A stretch of DNA of 64,000 nucleotides. It comes from Lucinisca nassula. Lineage: Eukaryota > Mollusca > Bivalvia > Lucinida > Lucinidae. Position 1 is the stretch's first letter. Each line of letters begins with the position of its first letter. The notes below the pieces were generated by a model. That model saw only the letters and a program-made list of their open reading frames with translations. It did not search any database and had not been told where the DNA came from. Shown piece after piece: positions 1 to 11,236 of the stretch. A program made the position numbers and the translations under genes. The DNA lies in assembly GCA_963580285.1 (NCBI GenBank), contig OY757015.1:130135688-130199687 (forward strand). Reading direction: 5' to 3'.

Positions 1-223
1 TCCTGAACAACAAATGCGAAATGTCGCAAAAGGAAGAACGCCGCGTGTTCCGAATAGGGTGACGTCAGTGGTATGATAAATGCTTAGGGGTGCGATAAAG
101 TATTATGATATGGATTTTTGGGGTATGATAAAGCCCATGCGATATGGCAGCACGTGCAAGCGTGCTACGTGCATTTGTGTCACGTTCGTGTCGCATATTC
201 AAAAACTAAGTAGTTTATACTAA

Positions 224-484
224 ATGTATGATGAAGTGCATATTTTCATACCTCAAAAAGGTATTTTTTTCTGATGAAAATTTGTGATATTTTTCTTATT
301 TATACTCAGAACATAGGTTTTGGGAGCTCGTTAGGACCGCCTCAATGAGGCGGTTCTAACGAGTACCAACAACCTATGTCTTGAAGCAGAAATAGTGAAA
401 TAATGCTTACCCCCGTATACCCAAGTTTTCTCCATATAAAGTGGGGTTTAGGGGGTCTTTGTTTCACGGACTTATTTACGTGAT
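224..484 (+). mobile_element. PAL-B copy
   Basis: The central hairpin ACCGCCTCAATGAGGCGGT is intact, with TCTCCATATAAAGTGGGG and the CGGACTTATTTACGTGAT end. A reversed scrap of the PAL-B left end (GTGTGTTGTCGTATTG) follows at about 520-545. Confidence 0.75.
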
Positions 485-649
485 GAGAAGCCGTTTAGTG
501 GATATGAGAGAATGCCCAATGTCACAGGAGTGTGTTGTCGTATTGGGCTGTTGGCATCTTCCTCATCAAACAAAAACTTGAAAAGGAGCAGCCATGGCTG
601 GTCTGAGGCCAAAATTTAAGAGGAAAATGCCAGGTACAACGCCGAAATA

Positions 650-998
650 TAAATCTGAACAAATTGTTTGTTTAAATCGCGACGTAAGGAAGGGCGAGGA
701 TTGTGGCCGCGTAAAATCGATTTAAGCCCGCCAGTGGAATTCGTTTCACTGACCGGTTCGAAGACGATTTTGTTCTTCTGTCGCGGTTTTATTTTTATTA
801 TGGTTTGTCATTTCAGTGTGTGTGTATCGCTTATAGTTTTTGTTTTGGATAGCCAATTGGCCATTTTGTGGGAAAGTAACGGTCCTTTTGGCTTTCCGCT
901 GTTGGTGTTTCCATTAGGGTCTACTTATTTCATGTTTGTGTTTCTTTCCCTTTAGTGTCTGTGATGTGGGTTAATTTTATCGATTCTTGATCATTGCC
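650..998 (+). mobile_element. PLE 3'-end fragment
   Basis: Matches the PLE 3' region from TCTGAACAAATTG through GCCAATTGGCCATTTTGTGG to GATTCTTGATCATTGCC. It is 5' truncated and non-coding, as the stop-free stretch here merely follows the repeat. Confidence 0.75.
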
Positions 999-999
999 G

Positions 1000-1647
1000 A
1001 ACTTCGTATTATGAAACACGATTTTTGATTGGATGTTTGTCAGACGAAAATATGGCGTAATGCGCTTAATCACTAGGGCACAGATTATTCGCGGCTTATG
1101 CAGATTTATTCCGCTACGGTAGGATAACATGCGTATACTATAAGAATCTTATATGGGTGTGAGGGTTGAATGGAAAAATCCGTCCCGAGGGACATTGTCC
1201 GGCATCACGAGGCTTGCCTGTCTGGTGTGCAAGAAAATATAATTCCGATTCTCTATCATTATATACATTTCGAGCGATCTGACTGGTTGAAATAAAAGTT
1301 TTATATTTCAATAAATTCCATGAGCAAGAATCACAGATCTGTTTCACATAGGACAGGTTGTAGGAGTGGTCCGCTTGGCCAGTTGGTCCGAGGGCAATTA
1401 CTCTAAACTGAGAAGGTTTCGTTATAACGTTGTAAAGACTGTCGTTTCAAACATCTTTTTATGTTTTTCGTTTTAATCACATTATTTTCTTTTACATGAC
1501 AAGAGGTTTATAAAAAAGTGTCTGTGTGCCCTATTCTATGTATACATCTTGAAATGTTGTGTTTCGGTCATTATATAAATTTTCGCATGTTGTATGTTCT
1601 CTTGCTTGCAACGTTTAATGATGTACATGTATCATTTTGTGTATATC
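1000..1647. other. No recognisable gene or repeat
   Basis: AT-rich unique-looking sequence. The short open frames on either strand have no recognisable domain or initiation context. Confidence 0.6.
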
Positions 1648-1923
1648 ATCACGCAAACACGCCTATACAAATACATTACCACCTTCATCGCCGAAAAAAT
1701 GAAAATTTTATGATGAAAAATTGTGATATTTTTCTTATTCTGCTCAAAATATAGATTGTGGGCACTCGTTAGAACCGCCTCATCGAGGCGGTTCTAACGA
1801 GTACCCACAATCTATATCTTAGAGCAGAAATAAGAAAATAAGTTATTCCCCCGGAAACCCCATTTTTACTATATGAAAGTGGGGTTCAAGGGGGTCAAAA
1901 TTATATAGGCGTGTTTTCGTGAT
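1648..1923 (+). mobile_element. PAL-A copy, complete
   Basis: 276 bp with both ends (ATCACGCAAACACGCCTATA and TATAGGCGTGTTTTCGTGAT) and an intact hairpin centred near 1780. A good reference copy. Confidence 0.88.
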
Positions 1924-2499
1924 GCTATCTAAGATAAGTTCAGCAATTTCTGATACATTTCAAGAAATAAATTCTTACCTAGAAGATAGATATTAAACAT
2001 TACTTGAACGTATTAGGCATAAGAAATCACATAGATTTGAAGAAGGCAATATGCCCTTGCAAGGCTGTATAGATTTGCATCAACGAGGGAGGGGTCTCCA
2101 TTTTAAAATAACCTATTCAAAACAATGTTTCAATTTCCTCTCTTAGTTAATTGTTTTCGTCTTTTAATTCTTAATAACGAGTCATTATTGCAGATTCTAA
2201 CACAGCGCGCCTATATAGGCAATGGAAAATAACTGTGTTTTATTCTGCAACAAATCACGTCAAGGAAGAGCGTGACGAGCGACGTCATTAAAAGTCCCAA
2301 TTTATTATGTCATTTGTCGATTTCCTTGACGTTAGACGGTGTAACGTCATATTCTCGCATGGAAAACGTTAGAAAAGGGTATAAACGCATTTGTTTCAGT
2401 CGATAATTTTAGCGGGATTTCTTCTAACAATGGCGAAAAGTTGTGAGATTTTGAAGGAAACAACAGCATAATTGCCGATTTTCAGCCTGTTAGAATCGA

Positions 2500-2668
2500 A
2501 TTAGATCAGCTCTAGTTTGTGATTTGTTGAGTTATAAATCACAATTTGTCGGTCAGTTGTAAGTAGACAAATCACGCGCCATACGCGCTCGTGATTTGCT
2601 CTACTTTACAACTGACCGACAAACTGTGATTTATTACTCAACAAATCACAGCTGGAGCTGATCTATTT
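2500..2668. repeat. Long inverted repeat (foldback), about 75-bp arms
   Basis: AGATCAGCTCTAGTTTGTGA TTTGTTGAG... is answered by ...CTCAACAAATCACAGCTGGA GCTGATCT, with inner arms TTTGTCGGTCAGTTGTAAGT and its inverse. The tip is CACGCGCCATACGCGCTCGTG. Confidence 0.85.
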
Positions 2669-2834
2669 CTCAAATCTGATTGTGCACTTACGAAAGCTGT
2701 TCAAACGCAAGCAGAACTTTACATTATGATTGACGTCAAGGACGCCGATATCACTTTATTCATTTGTATATGCAATGATTACAGTGTTTAACTGCAATAG
2801 CAGGAATGTCTTTGAGCTTATACATGCTGATATA

Positions 2835-3134
2835 TTTTGTTTGTTTGATTTGAGTCTTAACGTCCCCGTCAACACTGTAAAAGGTAATTTCGGAGACGTT
2901 GCTTCCAGTTTTGTGGGACTTTTACCCGACATTGAGATGACATCTCAAGCCCTGCCGCCCAATGAAACCAGTAGGGTTTATAAGCATGGACGGGCCCGAC
3001 TCACACAGCTTTGCCTGGGCATGCCTAGATCCTCTAAGCGTTTTAACCGGACTCTTGTGCGGGCCGGTTTCACCTCTGCGTGGAAGCATCACGCAGCCCA
3101 TCTATTTATTCAAGCCCCGATGGGCGGGGGCGGC
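2835..3134 (-). mobile_element. SINE-M copy with 12-bp target duplication
   Basis: A complete copy of the SINE with the tail CAACACTGTCAACGGGGACG-type end (read on its own strand as GTGTTGACGGGGACGTTAA plus CAAACAAA) and the 5' hairpin GCCCCGCCCATCGGGGC. The duplication CATGCTGATATA flanks it at 2823-2834 and 3135-3146, proving insertion. A MetaSINE-like 3' domain is possible, but I cannot confirm the family name. Confidence 0.85.
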
Positions 3135-3197
3135 CATGCTGATATAAAAAGGTAATTTAACCCTTATCTTGCTGTTCACGAAAACCCCTATCTTTGG

Positions 3198-3262
3198 AAA
3201 CAGTTTAGATCCAGATCAGATGGCTTCTGAAGAAGCCATCTGATCAGGATCTACACTGTTTG
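3198..3262. repeat. AACAGTGTAGATC-type short palindrome
   Basis: AAACAGTTTAGATCCAGATC and GATCAGGATCTACACTGTTT flank the stem GATGGCTTCTGAAGAAGCCA TC. Related copies, mostly imperfect, occur at 6290-6340, 13943-14002, 24597-24640, 26251-26301, 41845-41910, 44880-44925 and 63310-63385. Confidence 0.7.
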
Positions 3263-3417
3263 ACATTCAGTATATAAATTTGTAGGAATACATTTCGTCA
3301 AGTAATCTGATTGGTTCAAAGTCAGAAATGGGTGTGGCTAAACTGAATATTCAGCAAGAGAAGGGTTATATACGCACATTGTCAAAGAAAACTAATACCG
3401 CTGTACGTCTACATTGT

Positions 3418-3800
3418 GGCATTAGGAGGTCTTCATGCGGACTGAACAATCGCGATGGAAGTTTGGGCGAGGATTGTGGACACGTAAAATCGATTCCCCA
3501 CCCCCCCCACCCTCCCCCGTGGAAATCGTTTCACTGACTGTTCCAAGGCGGTTCGTCTGTCGCGGTTTATTTTTGTTATCGTTCGTCTTTGAGTGTGTGT
3601 ATCGCTTGTATTATTTTGTTTTGGGTATCCAATTGGCCATTTTGTGGAAAAGTAACTGTCCTTTTGGCTTTCCGCTAGTGATGTTTCCATTAGGGTCTAG
3701 TTGTTTCCTGTTTGTGTTTCTTTCCCTTTGGTGTCTATGATGGGAGCTGTGGGTTAATTGTATCGATTCCCGGTCATTGCCTTCACTTCTATTTAACATG
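3418..3800 (+). mobile_element. PLE 3'-end fragment
   Basis: Contains AGGTCTTCATGCGGACTGAA, an expanded C-rich tract (3493-3520), GCCAATTGGCCATTTTGTGG and the terminal TATCGATTCCCGGTCATTGC followed by CTTCACTTCTATTT, the shared 3' end of the family. Confidence 0.75.
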
Positions 3801-4118
3801 ACGACCAAGTCCCTATTTTTGCTAGCTCTAACGACCAAAATGAACAAGTCATTTGAAGGAACGTTCATTTTGGCCATTTGCACTGCAATACTGTAATCAT
3901 GATCGTAATTAAGGATTATGATCAAATTCAGTATGGTTTTGACGTTTTTGAACGATCACACTAGTTTGTTTGAATATCATTGTTTGACGGGTTCCAGGAA
4001 ACAACGTAACGCTATATTGGCCGTTGTGCTTGGCCAGTTTTAAAATTCTTTGCTGGGTCTTATTCCCAAATTTTAGCCCTTTATTATTATGTTTCAGGTA
4101 AGTTGTAGCACATGTAAA

Positions 4119-4420
4119 CATCACGAAAACACGCCCATCACGAAAAACACATGCCTATATAATTTTGACCCCCTAGAACCCCGCTTTTATATAGTAAAAC
4201 TGGGTCTTATTTCTGCTCTAAAATATAGATTGTGGGTACTGGTTAGAACCGCCTCGATGAGGCGGTTCTAACAAGTACACACAATCTTTGCGGTTCTAAC
4301 AAGTACCCACAATCTATATTTAGAGCAGAAATAAGAAAAATATCACAATTTTTCGTCTGGAAGTTTTCATTTTTGGTGGTAAAATTTACAATGTATTTGT
4401 ATAGGCGTGTTTTCGAAATG
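4119..4420 (-). mobile_element. PAL-A copy with duplicated hairpin arm
   Basis: Complete, with the right hairpin arm (GCGGTTCTAACAAGTAC and ACACAATCT) repeated at about 4262-4312. A second PAL-A start follows directly at 4421-4492 and is cut by the next repeat. Confidence 0.82.
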
Positions 4421-4492
4421 TATATAATTTTGAACCCTTGAACCCCACTTTTATATAGTTAAACTGGTGTTTACATGAGTACACCTTACTTT

Positions 4493-5250
4493 TAGCTCAC
4501 CTGAGCCGAAGGCTCTGGGGGAGCTATTGTGATCTCTCGCCATCCGTCGTCGTCGTCCGTCCGTCCGTCCGCCCGTCCACAATTCCTTTAAATGACATCT
4601 CCTCCTAAACCACTGAACAGATTTTGACCAAACTTGACAGAAATGATCTTTGGGAGGTCCTTTCTCTAAATTGTTCAAACAATACCATTCAATGCAGAAC
4701 TCCGGTTGCCATGGCAAAGAAAAGAAGAAATTAAGAAAAACCTTTAAAAATCTTCTTTTTTGAAACCAGAAGACCCAGATCTTTGATATTTAGCATGAAG
4801 CTTCAACTAGTGGACCTCTACCAAGATTGTTCAAATTATAACCCTGGGGCCAAAAAATGCCCCCGCACCGGGACCCGATGGTTTTACATAAGCTTATACA
4901 TGTAATAGGGAAAACCTTTAAAAATCTTCTTGTCTGAAACCAGAAGGCTCGGGTCTTTGATATCTGGTATGAAGTTTCTTCTAGTGAACCTCTACCAAGA
5001 TTGTTCGAAGCAAAAATTCCCCTGCGCGGGGACCCACATGTTTCACATAGGCTTATATAGGGAAAACCTTTAAAAATCTTCTTGTATGATACCAGAAGGC
5101 CACCCTCTTTGATATGTGGTATGAAGCTTCATTTTCAGACTCACCACGGACAGACAGATGGGCAGACTCACCACGGACGGACAGATGGGCGATGGACAAC
5201 AGGCCACGGCATAAGCTGACCTGCAGCTGCGTTTGAGCTATTTATATCTT
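4493..5250 (+). repeat. AGCTCACCTGAGC-type dispersed repeat
   Basis: Begins TTAGCTCACCTGAGCCGAAG G. It contains two related blocks starting GAAAACCTTTAAAAATCTTC TT (about 4735, 4910 and 5060) and ends near TTTGAGCTATTTATATC. A common non-coding bivalve repeat. The (GTCC)n run at 4555-4580 is part of it. Confidence 0.6.
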
Positions 5251-5317
5251 CAGTGTCAAAGAGGTTGTACCTCGGTTATATGATATCGGTGGGGAAAACC
5301 GGAGAAAACGAAGAAAA

Positions 5318-5540
5318 TCTTCACATCTCTAAAATGGCTACTTTTCTGGTGAAAATATGTGATATTTTTGTTATTTTTACTTCAAACATAGGTTGCGGGT
5401 GCTTGTTAGAACCGCCTGGTTGAGGCGGTTCTAACGAGTACCCACAACCTAGGTATTGGAGCAGAAATAAGAAAAATAATGAATACCCCCGTAAAGCCCA
5501 GTTTTCTCCATATAAATTGAATTTCAAGGGATTGAATATT
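5318..5540 (+). mobile_element. PAL-B copy, right end lost
   Basis: Intact hairpin centred near 5425 and TCTCCATATAAATT. The terminal CACGTGAT is missing. Confidence 0.75.
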
Positions 5541-5887
5541 ATGGTGTTTAAGCAATTACACCACTGGAGAAATGTCCACTTAAGGCAAACGTTTGCCAGC
5601 ATTTGAGGGTCATAATTCTGATGGAAGGGAAACAAAAAACAGTTACAATCCTATAACACTCAGTCCCGACAGGAATTCTCCTGTGAATGTTGAAAGAAAA
5701 TCATAAATTATGTCCAAAAAAGAGATCGAAAAATAGATTGCTGACAGACGAAGAAACTGACAGGTCTCCACTTCAACGGATCGGTCCAGAAACAAAAAAC
5801 ACAGGAAAAATCTCGAATAAGCGTCCAAAACTATGTGTATTAACATGAAAAAGAAACATAGCATTCCAAATTACTTTACATACTTTT

Positions 5888-6142
5888 AACCACCATGCAC
5901 CCCAATTTTATATAGTAAAACTGAGGTTTACAGAGGTACTGAGCATTATTTTTCTTCTTTCTGCTCCAAAAACAGATTGTGGGTACACGTTAGAACCGCC
6001 TCGATGAGGCGGTTCTAACGAGTACTCACAATCTATATTTTGAACAGAAATTAGAAACATATCACAATTTTTCATCTTAAAATGTTCGTTTTTTCGGCGG
6101 TAAAGTCTACAATGTATTTGTATAGGCGTGTTTTCGTAATGA
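5888..6142 (-). mobile_element. PAL-A copy, left end trimmed
   Basis: Intact hairpin ACCGCCTCGATGAGGCGGT and the TATAGGCGTGTTTTCGTAAT end. The GACCCCC side is truncated. Confidence 0.8.
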
Positions 6143-6437
6143 GAATAATTTAGCAAACATTGTGTTGCTGCCCTGACAGACGGGAGGGGCGGACAGATCG
6201 ACAGTCGCACTGTCGCCACACTCGTGTAGCGGAGTATAAAAAAATAGTTAACTTACTACGAAACATGGTGTACATAGCATACAGCACTGAATATGATCTA
6301 GATCAGACCTCTGGTTAGGGTCTACACGTTTTGCTTACAGTACAGATATTTAAGGGTTAAACGACCAGTGTTAGTCCTCTTTCAGGACAATTTTTTTGCC
6401 GACACTCAGAGACAATCAGAGCCATTTTCCAGTGGCA

Positions 6438-6717
6438 CATTACGATAACACACCCGTGCGACATAGTGCATTGTTGCTTATCTGCAAAATGGCTACTTGT
6501 CTGAAGAAAATCCGTGATATATTTCTTATTTATACTTTCAACATAGGTTGTGTGTAGTCGTTAGAGCCGCCTCAATGAGGCGGCTCTAACGAGTACCCAC
6601 AACCTATGTCTTGGAGCAGAAATAAGAAAAATAATGTATACCCCTGTAAACCTCAGTTTTTCTCTATATAAAGTGGAGTTTAAGGGGATGTTCATTTCCA
6701 GGACTTGTTCACGTGAT
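6438..6717 (+). mobile_element. PAL-B copy, complete
   Basis: Both ends present (CATTACGATAACACACCCGT and GGACTTGTTCACGTGAT). The hairpin has GAGCCGCCTC/GAGGCGGCTC, a compensated pair change relative to the usual GAACCGCC, so pairing is kept. Confidence 0.88.
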
Positions 6718-6946
6718 GTGAATGGAAGTGTAACGGATGTGCAGACTGGTCTTGCGTACACTGTGTGTCGTCAGGTCAGACATAGCCTGCACTTGTCGTC
6801 ATTGTCACAGTGATGATTCAGACTATAGTCATTATAATATTTGGTTACAAAGAAATCAATGATGGCTGCTACATGTACTACTTAATTAACTGTTCTCATA
6901 CAACAACCTTCGCGCAATTATTGTTTCTTCATGATTTTTTTAATAT

Positions 6947-7440
6947 GTTGTGCGCACAAGACATTATCTTGTTCGGACAACATATTATCTTGCGCGCACA
7001 AGAAAAAATATTGTGCGCACAAGATATTATCTTGTCCGCACAAGATAACATCTTGTCCGCACAACATAGATCTTGTGCGGAAAAGATGCGCACAAGATAT
7101 TATCTTTTGCGGACAAAATATTATCTTGTTATCACATCTTAATATCTTGTGCGCACAAGATAATATCTTGACCGCACAAGATAATATCTAGTGCGAACAA
7201 GATAATATCTTTCCCGCACAAGATAATAGCTTGTTCGCACAACTTCCCAAGATCCCTGTTGTGCAAACAAGATAATATTATGTGCGCACAAGATATTAAG
7301 TTGTGCGAACAAGATATTATCTTGTGCGCACAAGATAATTATGTTGTCCGCACAACATATTATCTTGTGCGCACAAGATAATATCTTGTTCGCACAATTT
7401 AATATCTTGTTCGCACAACATATTAAAAAAAATCTTGTCC
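6947..7440. repeat. Palindromic minisatellite, about 22-bp unit
   Basis: More than twenty units of the type TTGTGCGCACAAGATAATAT C. Each unit is itself palindromic (TTGTGCGCACAA). The array is flanked by inverted TTTTTTTAATATGTTGTGCG (6933 and 7434 ends), so the whole block can fold back. Stop-free readings here on both strands are artefacts of the repeat. Confidence 0.88.
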
Positions 7441-8079
7441 CTTCCCGGGTTCCGCTATGTGTTATGGGGATTTTAAACCATTGTAAAATACTGAGAACAA
7501 TTACATGCATACAACGATTCAAAAGTATCGTTTCTACTACAAACGAGATGTGTGTTTGAAATCAGTTCTTTGATGGAAATTGAAGTTATAAAATCTAAAC
7601 GGTTACAAATCAGTATATTACAAACTTTAATGACATTGGATAGGATATCGTGTTTATATGATATCGTCATCTTTATGGCCCTTCGGTTTTTTTTTTTGTT
7701 TTGAACATTTAGCCAAAATAATGATACGCATCTGCGGATACGTCATGCGACAATTTCAGTCTGTTTGAATTGAACGCGTCAATACACTGAAATCGACGCA
7801 AGACGGATTCGTAACCGTGCATAAGGACTCCTAACTTTCGTCACATAAAGTTCCCACGCGGATCTGACCTTTTTTGTGATGGCGAAAATGGCACTTTGTG
7901 CTGATAATATGAGAACCTCCGGGACTAATTTTACCAGCCGAGGGACGGAAGACAACGAAATCGCGACAGTCCCCAGATCTTCGTCCGAAAAATACCATTT
8001 ATCGACCCCACAAAATAAAATGTATATAGTTCGTCTGTCATTACTGATCACATGTGAGAAATGCTGCTGTTTGTGTGTT

Positions 8080-8530
8080 CTAAGATGACTTATTAGACCA
8101 ATTCTAGCTCTAAACTGGCCGTGGCAGTTAGAACAACAGAGGTCCTGCTGGTGATGCCTTAGCTCTAGTTTTGCACGTTTGTGTGTACGTTTCTCCTCGG
8201 CTTAGCTGCTTCTATTTGCCTCATGTTCATTAGCACCTCTCCTAAAAATCCTCTCGCGATGTTGCATGGCCCTTTGCAGTTTGTTCACGCGACGCCGTTG
8301 GTATGTTGAAGTCCATGAGGGAGGTTTTGATGATGTCACTGTTTCTCTTCTCATGATCATCACGGGAATGTTTGGTACTTTCAAATTCTCCGTAGAGTAT
8401 TTCCTTTGGCAAATGTTCCCTAGGCATCTTGGTAGCGTGACATGTCCATCTTAACTGTGGCAGTTTAAGAAAAGTTTGCACACTGCATCCATGCCATTTT
8501 CAGGACTCCCTTTTCTTAAATCCAGTCTTG
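8080..8530 (-). pseudogene. LINE C-terminal fragment with zinc-finger end
   Basis: Signatures are LPQLRWTCHATKMP, LPKEILYGEF, SLMDFNIPT and a terminal CSNCHGQFRARIGLISHL, the C-terminal zinc-finger-like end of this LINE type. It carries frameshifts. Together with 9780-9040 it forms one dead LINE interrupted by the PAL-A copy at 8606-8882. Confidence 0.75.
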
Positions 8531-8605
8531 CCACTTAATCATTAAAATAAATATGTTCTAAGACATGTACAGCTTGTACAGATGTGGTTCAGCGTGCCGT
8601 TGGTC

Positions 8606-8882
8606 ATTACGAAAGCACACCTATACAACTACATTGTAAATTTTAACGCCGAAAGAAACGCAAGTCTTAAGATGAAAAACATTGATATTTTTTCTTATTT
8701 CTGCACCAAATATAGATTGTGGGTACACATTAAATCCGCCTCATCGAGAGATTCTAACGAGTACTAACACACTATATTTTAGAGCAGAAGTAAGGAAAAT
8801 AAGGTTTACACCTATAAACAAGTTCTACAATATAAAAGTGGGGTTCAAGGGGGTCAGAATTATATAGGTGTGTTTTCGTGAT
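8606..8882 (+). mobile_element. PAL-A copy inside LINE relic
   Basis: 277 bp with both ends. The hairpin is decayed (AATCCGCCTCATCGAGAGAT). It separates the RT and C-terminal parts of one LINE. Confidence 0.8.
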
Positions 8883-9039
8883 GAAACTACGTTTCGAATA
8901 CATACAATAATGCTGGCAGCATCAAACTTTTACTACTGACCGTCCCAAGGCGGTCGTTGTTTTGCAGTGTCTTATTTGTTATTTGGCTTTGCACCGTTGG
9001 TTCATGTTTCGTCTATTTTTGTGTGTGCCTCCGTGTCAC

Positions 9040-9780
9040 GTTCTATAGGTGACTTGAGACGCATGCTTTCTTAGATTGTGGCCTTTCCTGAGTGACCTTT
9101 TCTTACTACTCTGTAGACTTTCAGCTTTGTGTGAGGCAGCATTCCACTTCGATCCCAAACTCTACCACGTAGTTTGCCAAATGCTGCACTAGCTTTCGCA
9201 GTCCTGGCATTGACTTCTTTATCAATGTGAACGATACTTGACAATATGCTTTCAAGGTAGGTTTACTCGTCTACCACTTGCAATCCTTGACCTTTAACTG
9301 TAATGATGGGCTCTTTGTAAGCTTTGCCATAAACTACCTCGGTCGTTTTGATGCTGATTGTGAGATCATAGCTGCCACAGGAGCAATAACCTTGACCTTC
9401 ACCTTTTTGCATCGTCTCTTCTGTTGGAACACCTTTTTACCATTTCGTCAACACAGAGAAACTCACCCAGCACCTCTGTTTGCACCTTGAATTTGGCTGG
9501 CAAACTTATTAGGTTGAAAGCTTTCCATTAAAGCGATACCATCTGTGAGCACGGCAGAGAACTTCACGCTGAACAGCGCTTGACTCCATTTGTCACAGGG
9601 AATGGATCAGAACCCACTTTGGCTTTAAGCCCCGAATGTTCATTCAATCGGTTTAGTAGAACTCTTGCAAGAACCTTCCCAGCAATTGACAATAAAGAGA
9701 TGCCACGATGGTTTTCACATAAATGACGGATTCCCATTCCGTTTAAATGTGTGGATAATTGACGCATCATTGGATTCTAA
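9040..9780 (-). pseudogene. LINE reverse transcriptase fragment
   Basis: The minus strand reads HRGISLLSIAGKVLARVLLN RLNEH (RT finger and palm region), FPVTNGVK, then after a deletion IITVKGQGLQVVDE, HIDKEVNARTAKASAAFGKL and TKLKVYRVV. These are standard non-LTR retrotransposon RT and thumb blocks. The YxDD region is lost in the deletion and stops occur. It continues in the block at 8530-8080 after a PAL-A insertion. Confidence 0.78.
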
Positions 9781-10049
9781 TTGGACGGCATCTTTTCTCC
9801 ACATAGTGTGAAATAACTGGAGTAGCCCACAAAATAATATCGAATTGGCTTCGAAGCCTGTATGTGACAGAGGTATTGTCAGTAAAAAACAATGGATGTG
9901 CTCTCTTTTAAAAAATGGTTACATGTTATTTCTATTGTTGTTTATTACGAAAGATTAAATATATTTTCGCACCAACTTACCTCCTCGGTTCAACATACCC
10001 CGCTGTCCGATAGCGGGGTAAGTTGCACCTGTTGACCTCGTCTCGGAAA

Positions 10050-10171
10050 ACGGCTATAATCGAGGCGATTCTAAGGAGTACCCACAATCTATTTGTTAGA
10101 GCAGAAATAAGAAAAGTAAGGTTCACCCCTGGAAACCCCAGTTTTACTTTATAAAAGTGGGGCTCAAGGGT
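10050..10171 (+). mobile_element. PAL-A right half
   Basis: Starts in the hairpin (ATCGAGGCGATTCTAAGGAG) and ends AAGTGGGGCTCAAGGG. Both outer ends are missing. Confidence 0.65.
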
Positions 10172-10399
10172 TAATTAGTTACACAATGCGAAAATAATAC
10201 CAGCAAATGAATATCGTTTTCGCCCGTCGATTTTTTAGTCAATTTCTTTTTAAATATAACGAATCTCTATACTTTTGTATATGACCTTTAACCGCAGCGT
10301 ATGAAAAAATGCAATTCTCAGACCAACTAGACCCGGTCTCCCCTAATCTGACGTGACGTCAAAGAGCACGTATAGAACCCGCGCGTTACGTCATTATAT

Positions 10400-10640
10400 G
10401 GGCCTCGTCAAGCGATTTTATTATATACTTATCACCTATGCGAGCAGCGAAGGTTCAGGCGAGCCTGCGCATCCGCGCAGTCTCGCAAGAACCTTCGCTG
10501 CTCGCTCAAACAAGCAGTGAATCAAGAGGAACCTTCAGACAGAAAGCCATATCCCTGGCCCCTCTGAATGACTGGGCATGCGCCGTTAAAATTTGTCATG
10601 ACGGAATGCTCGAAGACACAAATTCGCTTGACGGGGCTCA
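10400..10640 (+). mobile_element. GTCAAGCG hairpin MITE, copy 1
   Basis: Terminal inverted repeats GGGCCTCGTCAAGCGATTTT and AAATTCGCTTGACGGGGCTC. The internal GC-rich hairpin has arms GCGAGCAGCGAAGGTTC / GAACCTTCGCTGCTCGC. Confidence 0.8.
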
Positions 10641-10810
10641 TATATAAAAGATGTCAACAGCGTTCAATTAAAAGATGAAAACTATTCAAAACGTAAATGT
10701 TAGAAGACAAATAAACTGAATTTATAGACTTGACGATTTTGCTCTTGGGTTTCCTTCAAAGATATCAGCTGCTAATGGAATAATTATTCCGCCGTGGCCG
10801 TTGGTATAGC

Positions 10811-11085
10811 ATCACGATAACTCACCCGTGCAACATAGTGCATTTTTCACATCTCCAAAATGGCTACTTTTCTGATGAAAATCCTTGATATTTTTGTTAT
10901 AACTGTTCAAAACATAGGTTGAGGGTACTCGTTAGAACCGCCTCAGTGAGGCGGTTCTAACGAGTACCCATAACCTATGTCTTGGAGTAAAAATAAGAAA
11001 ACTAATGATTACCCCCGTAAACCCCAGTTTTCTCTATATAAATGGGGTGTTAGGGGTGTTCATTTCACGGACGTGTTCACGTGAT
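10811..11085 (+). mobile_element. PAL-B copy, complete
   Basis: Ends ATCACGATAACTCACCCGTG and GGACGTGTTCACGTGAT. Intact hairpin centred near 10950. Confidence 0.86.
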
Positions 11086-11115
11086 GGTAAATACATGGTT
11101 AGTATCTTTACTAAT

Positions 11116-11236
11116 AAAATATAATCGGTGAGCCTCAGACAATTTTTTAGGGGGGGGGGGGGGGGGGTGGGTGGGGGGCGAGATTCAGCGAGCCCCAATT
11201 TAATTGTCGCGGCGAACCGATTATATTTTCATATTA
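11116..11236. repeat. Foldback with long G tract in loop
   Basis: AAAATATAATCGGTGAGCC and its inverse GGCGAACCGATTATATTTT flank a run of about 18 Gs (11150-11167) followed by more G-rich sequence, a candidate quadruplex in a hairpin loop. Confidence 0.6.

Noticed and set aside
2730..3155. 141-codon open frame as a gene
   Set aside because: It is mostly a SINE bounded by a 12-bp target duplication.
6810..7522. Long open frames with repeated CAQDIILSAQ-like or YYLVRTR-like readings
   Set aside because: They are the minisatellite translated; the 22-bp unit produces the same peptide pattern on both strands.
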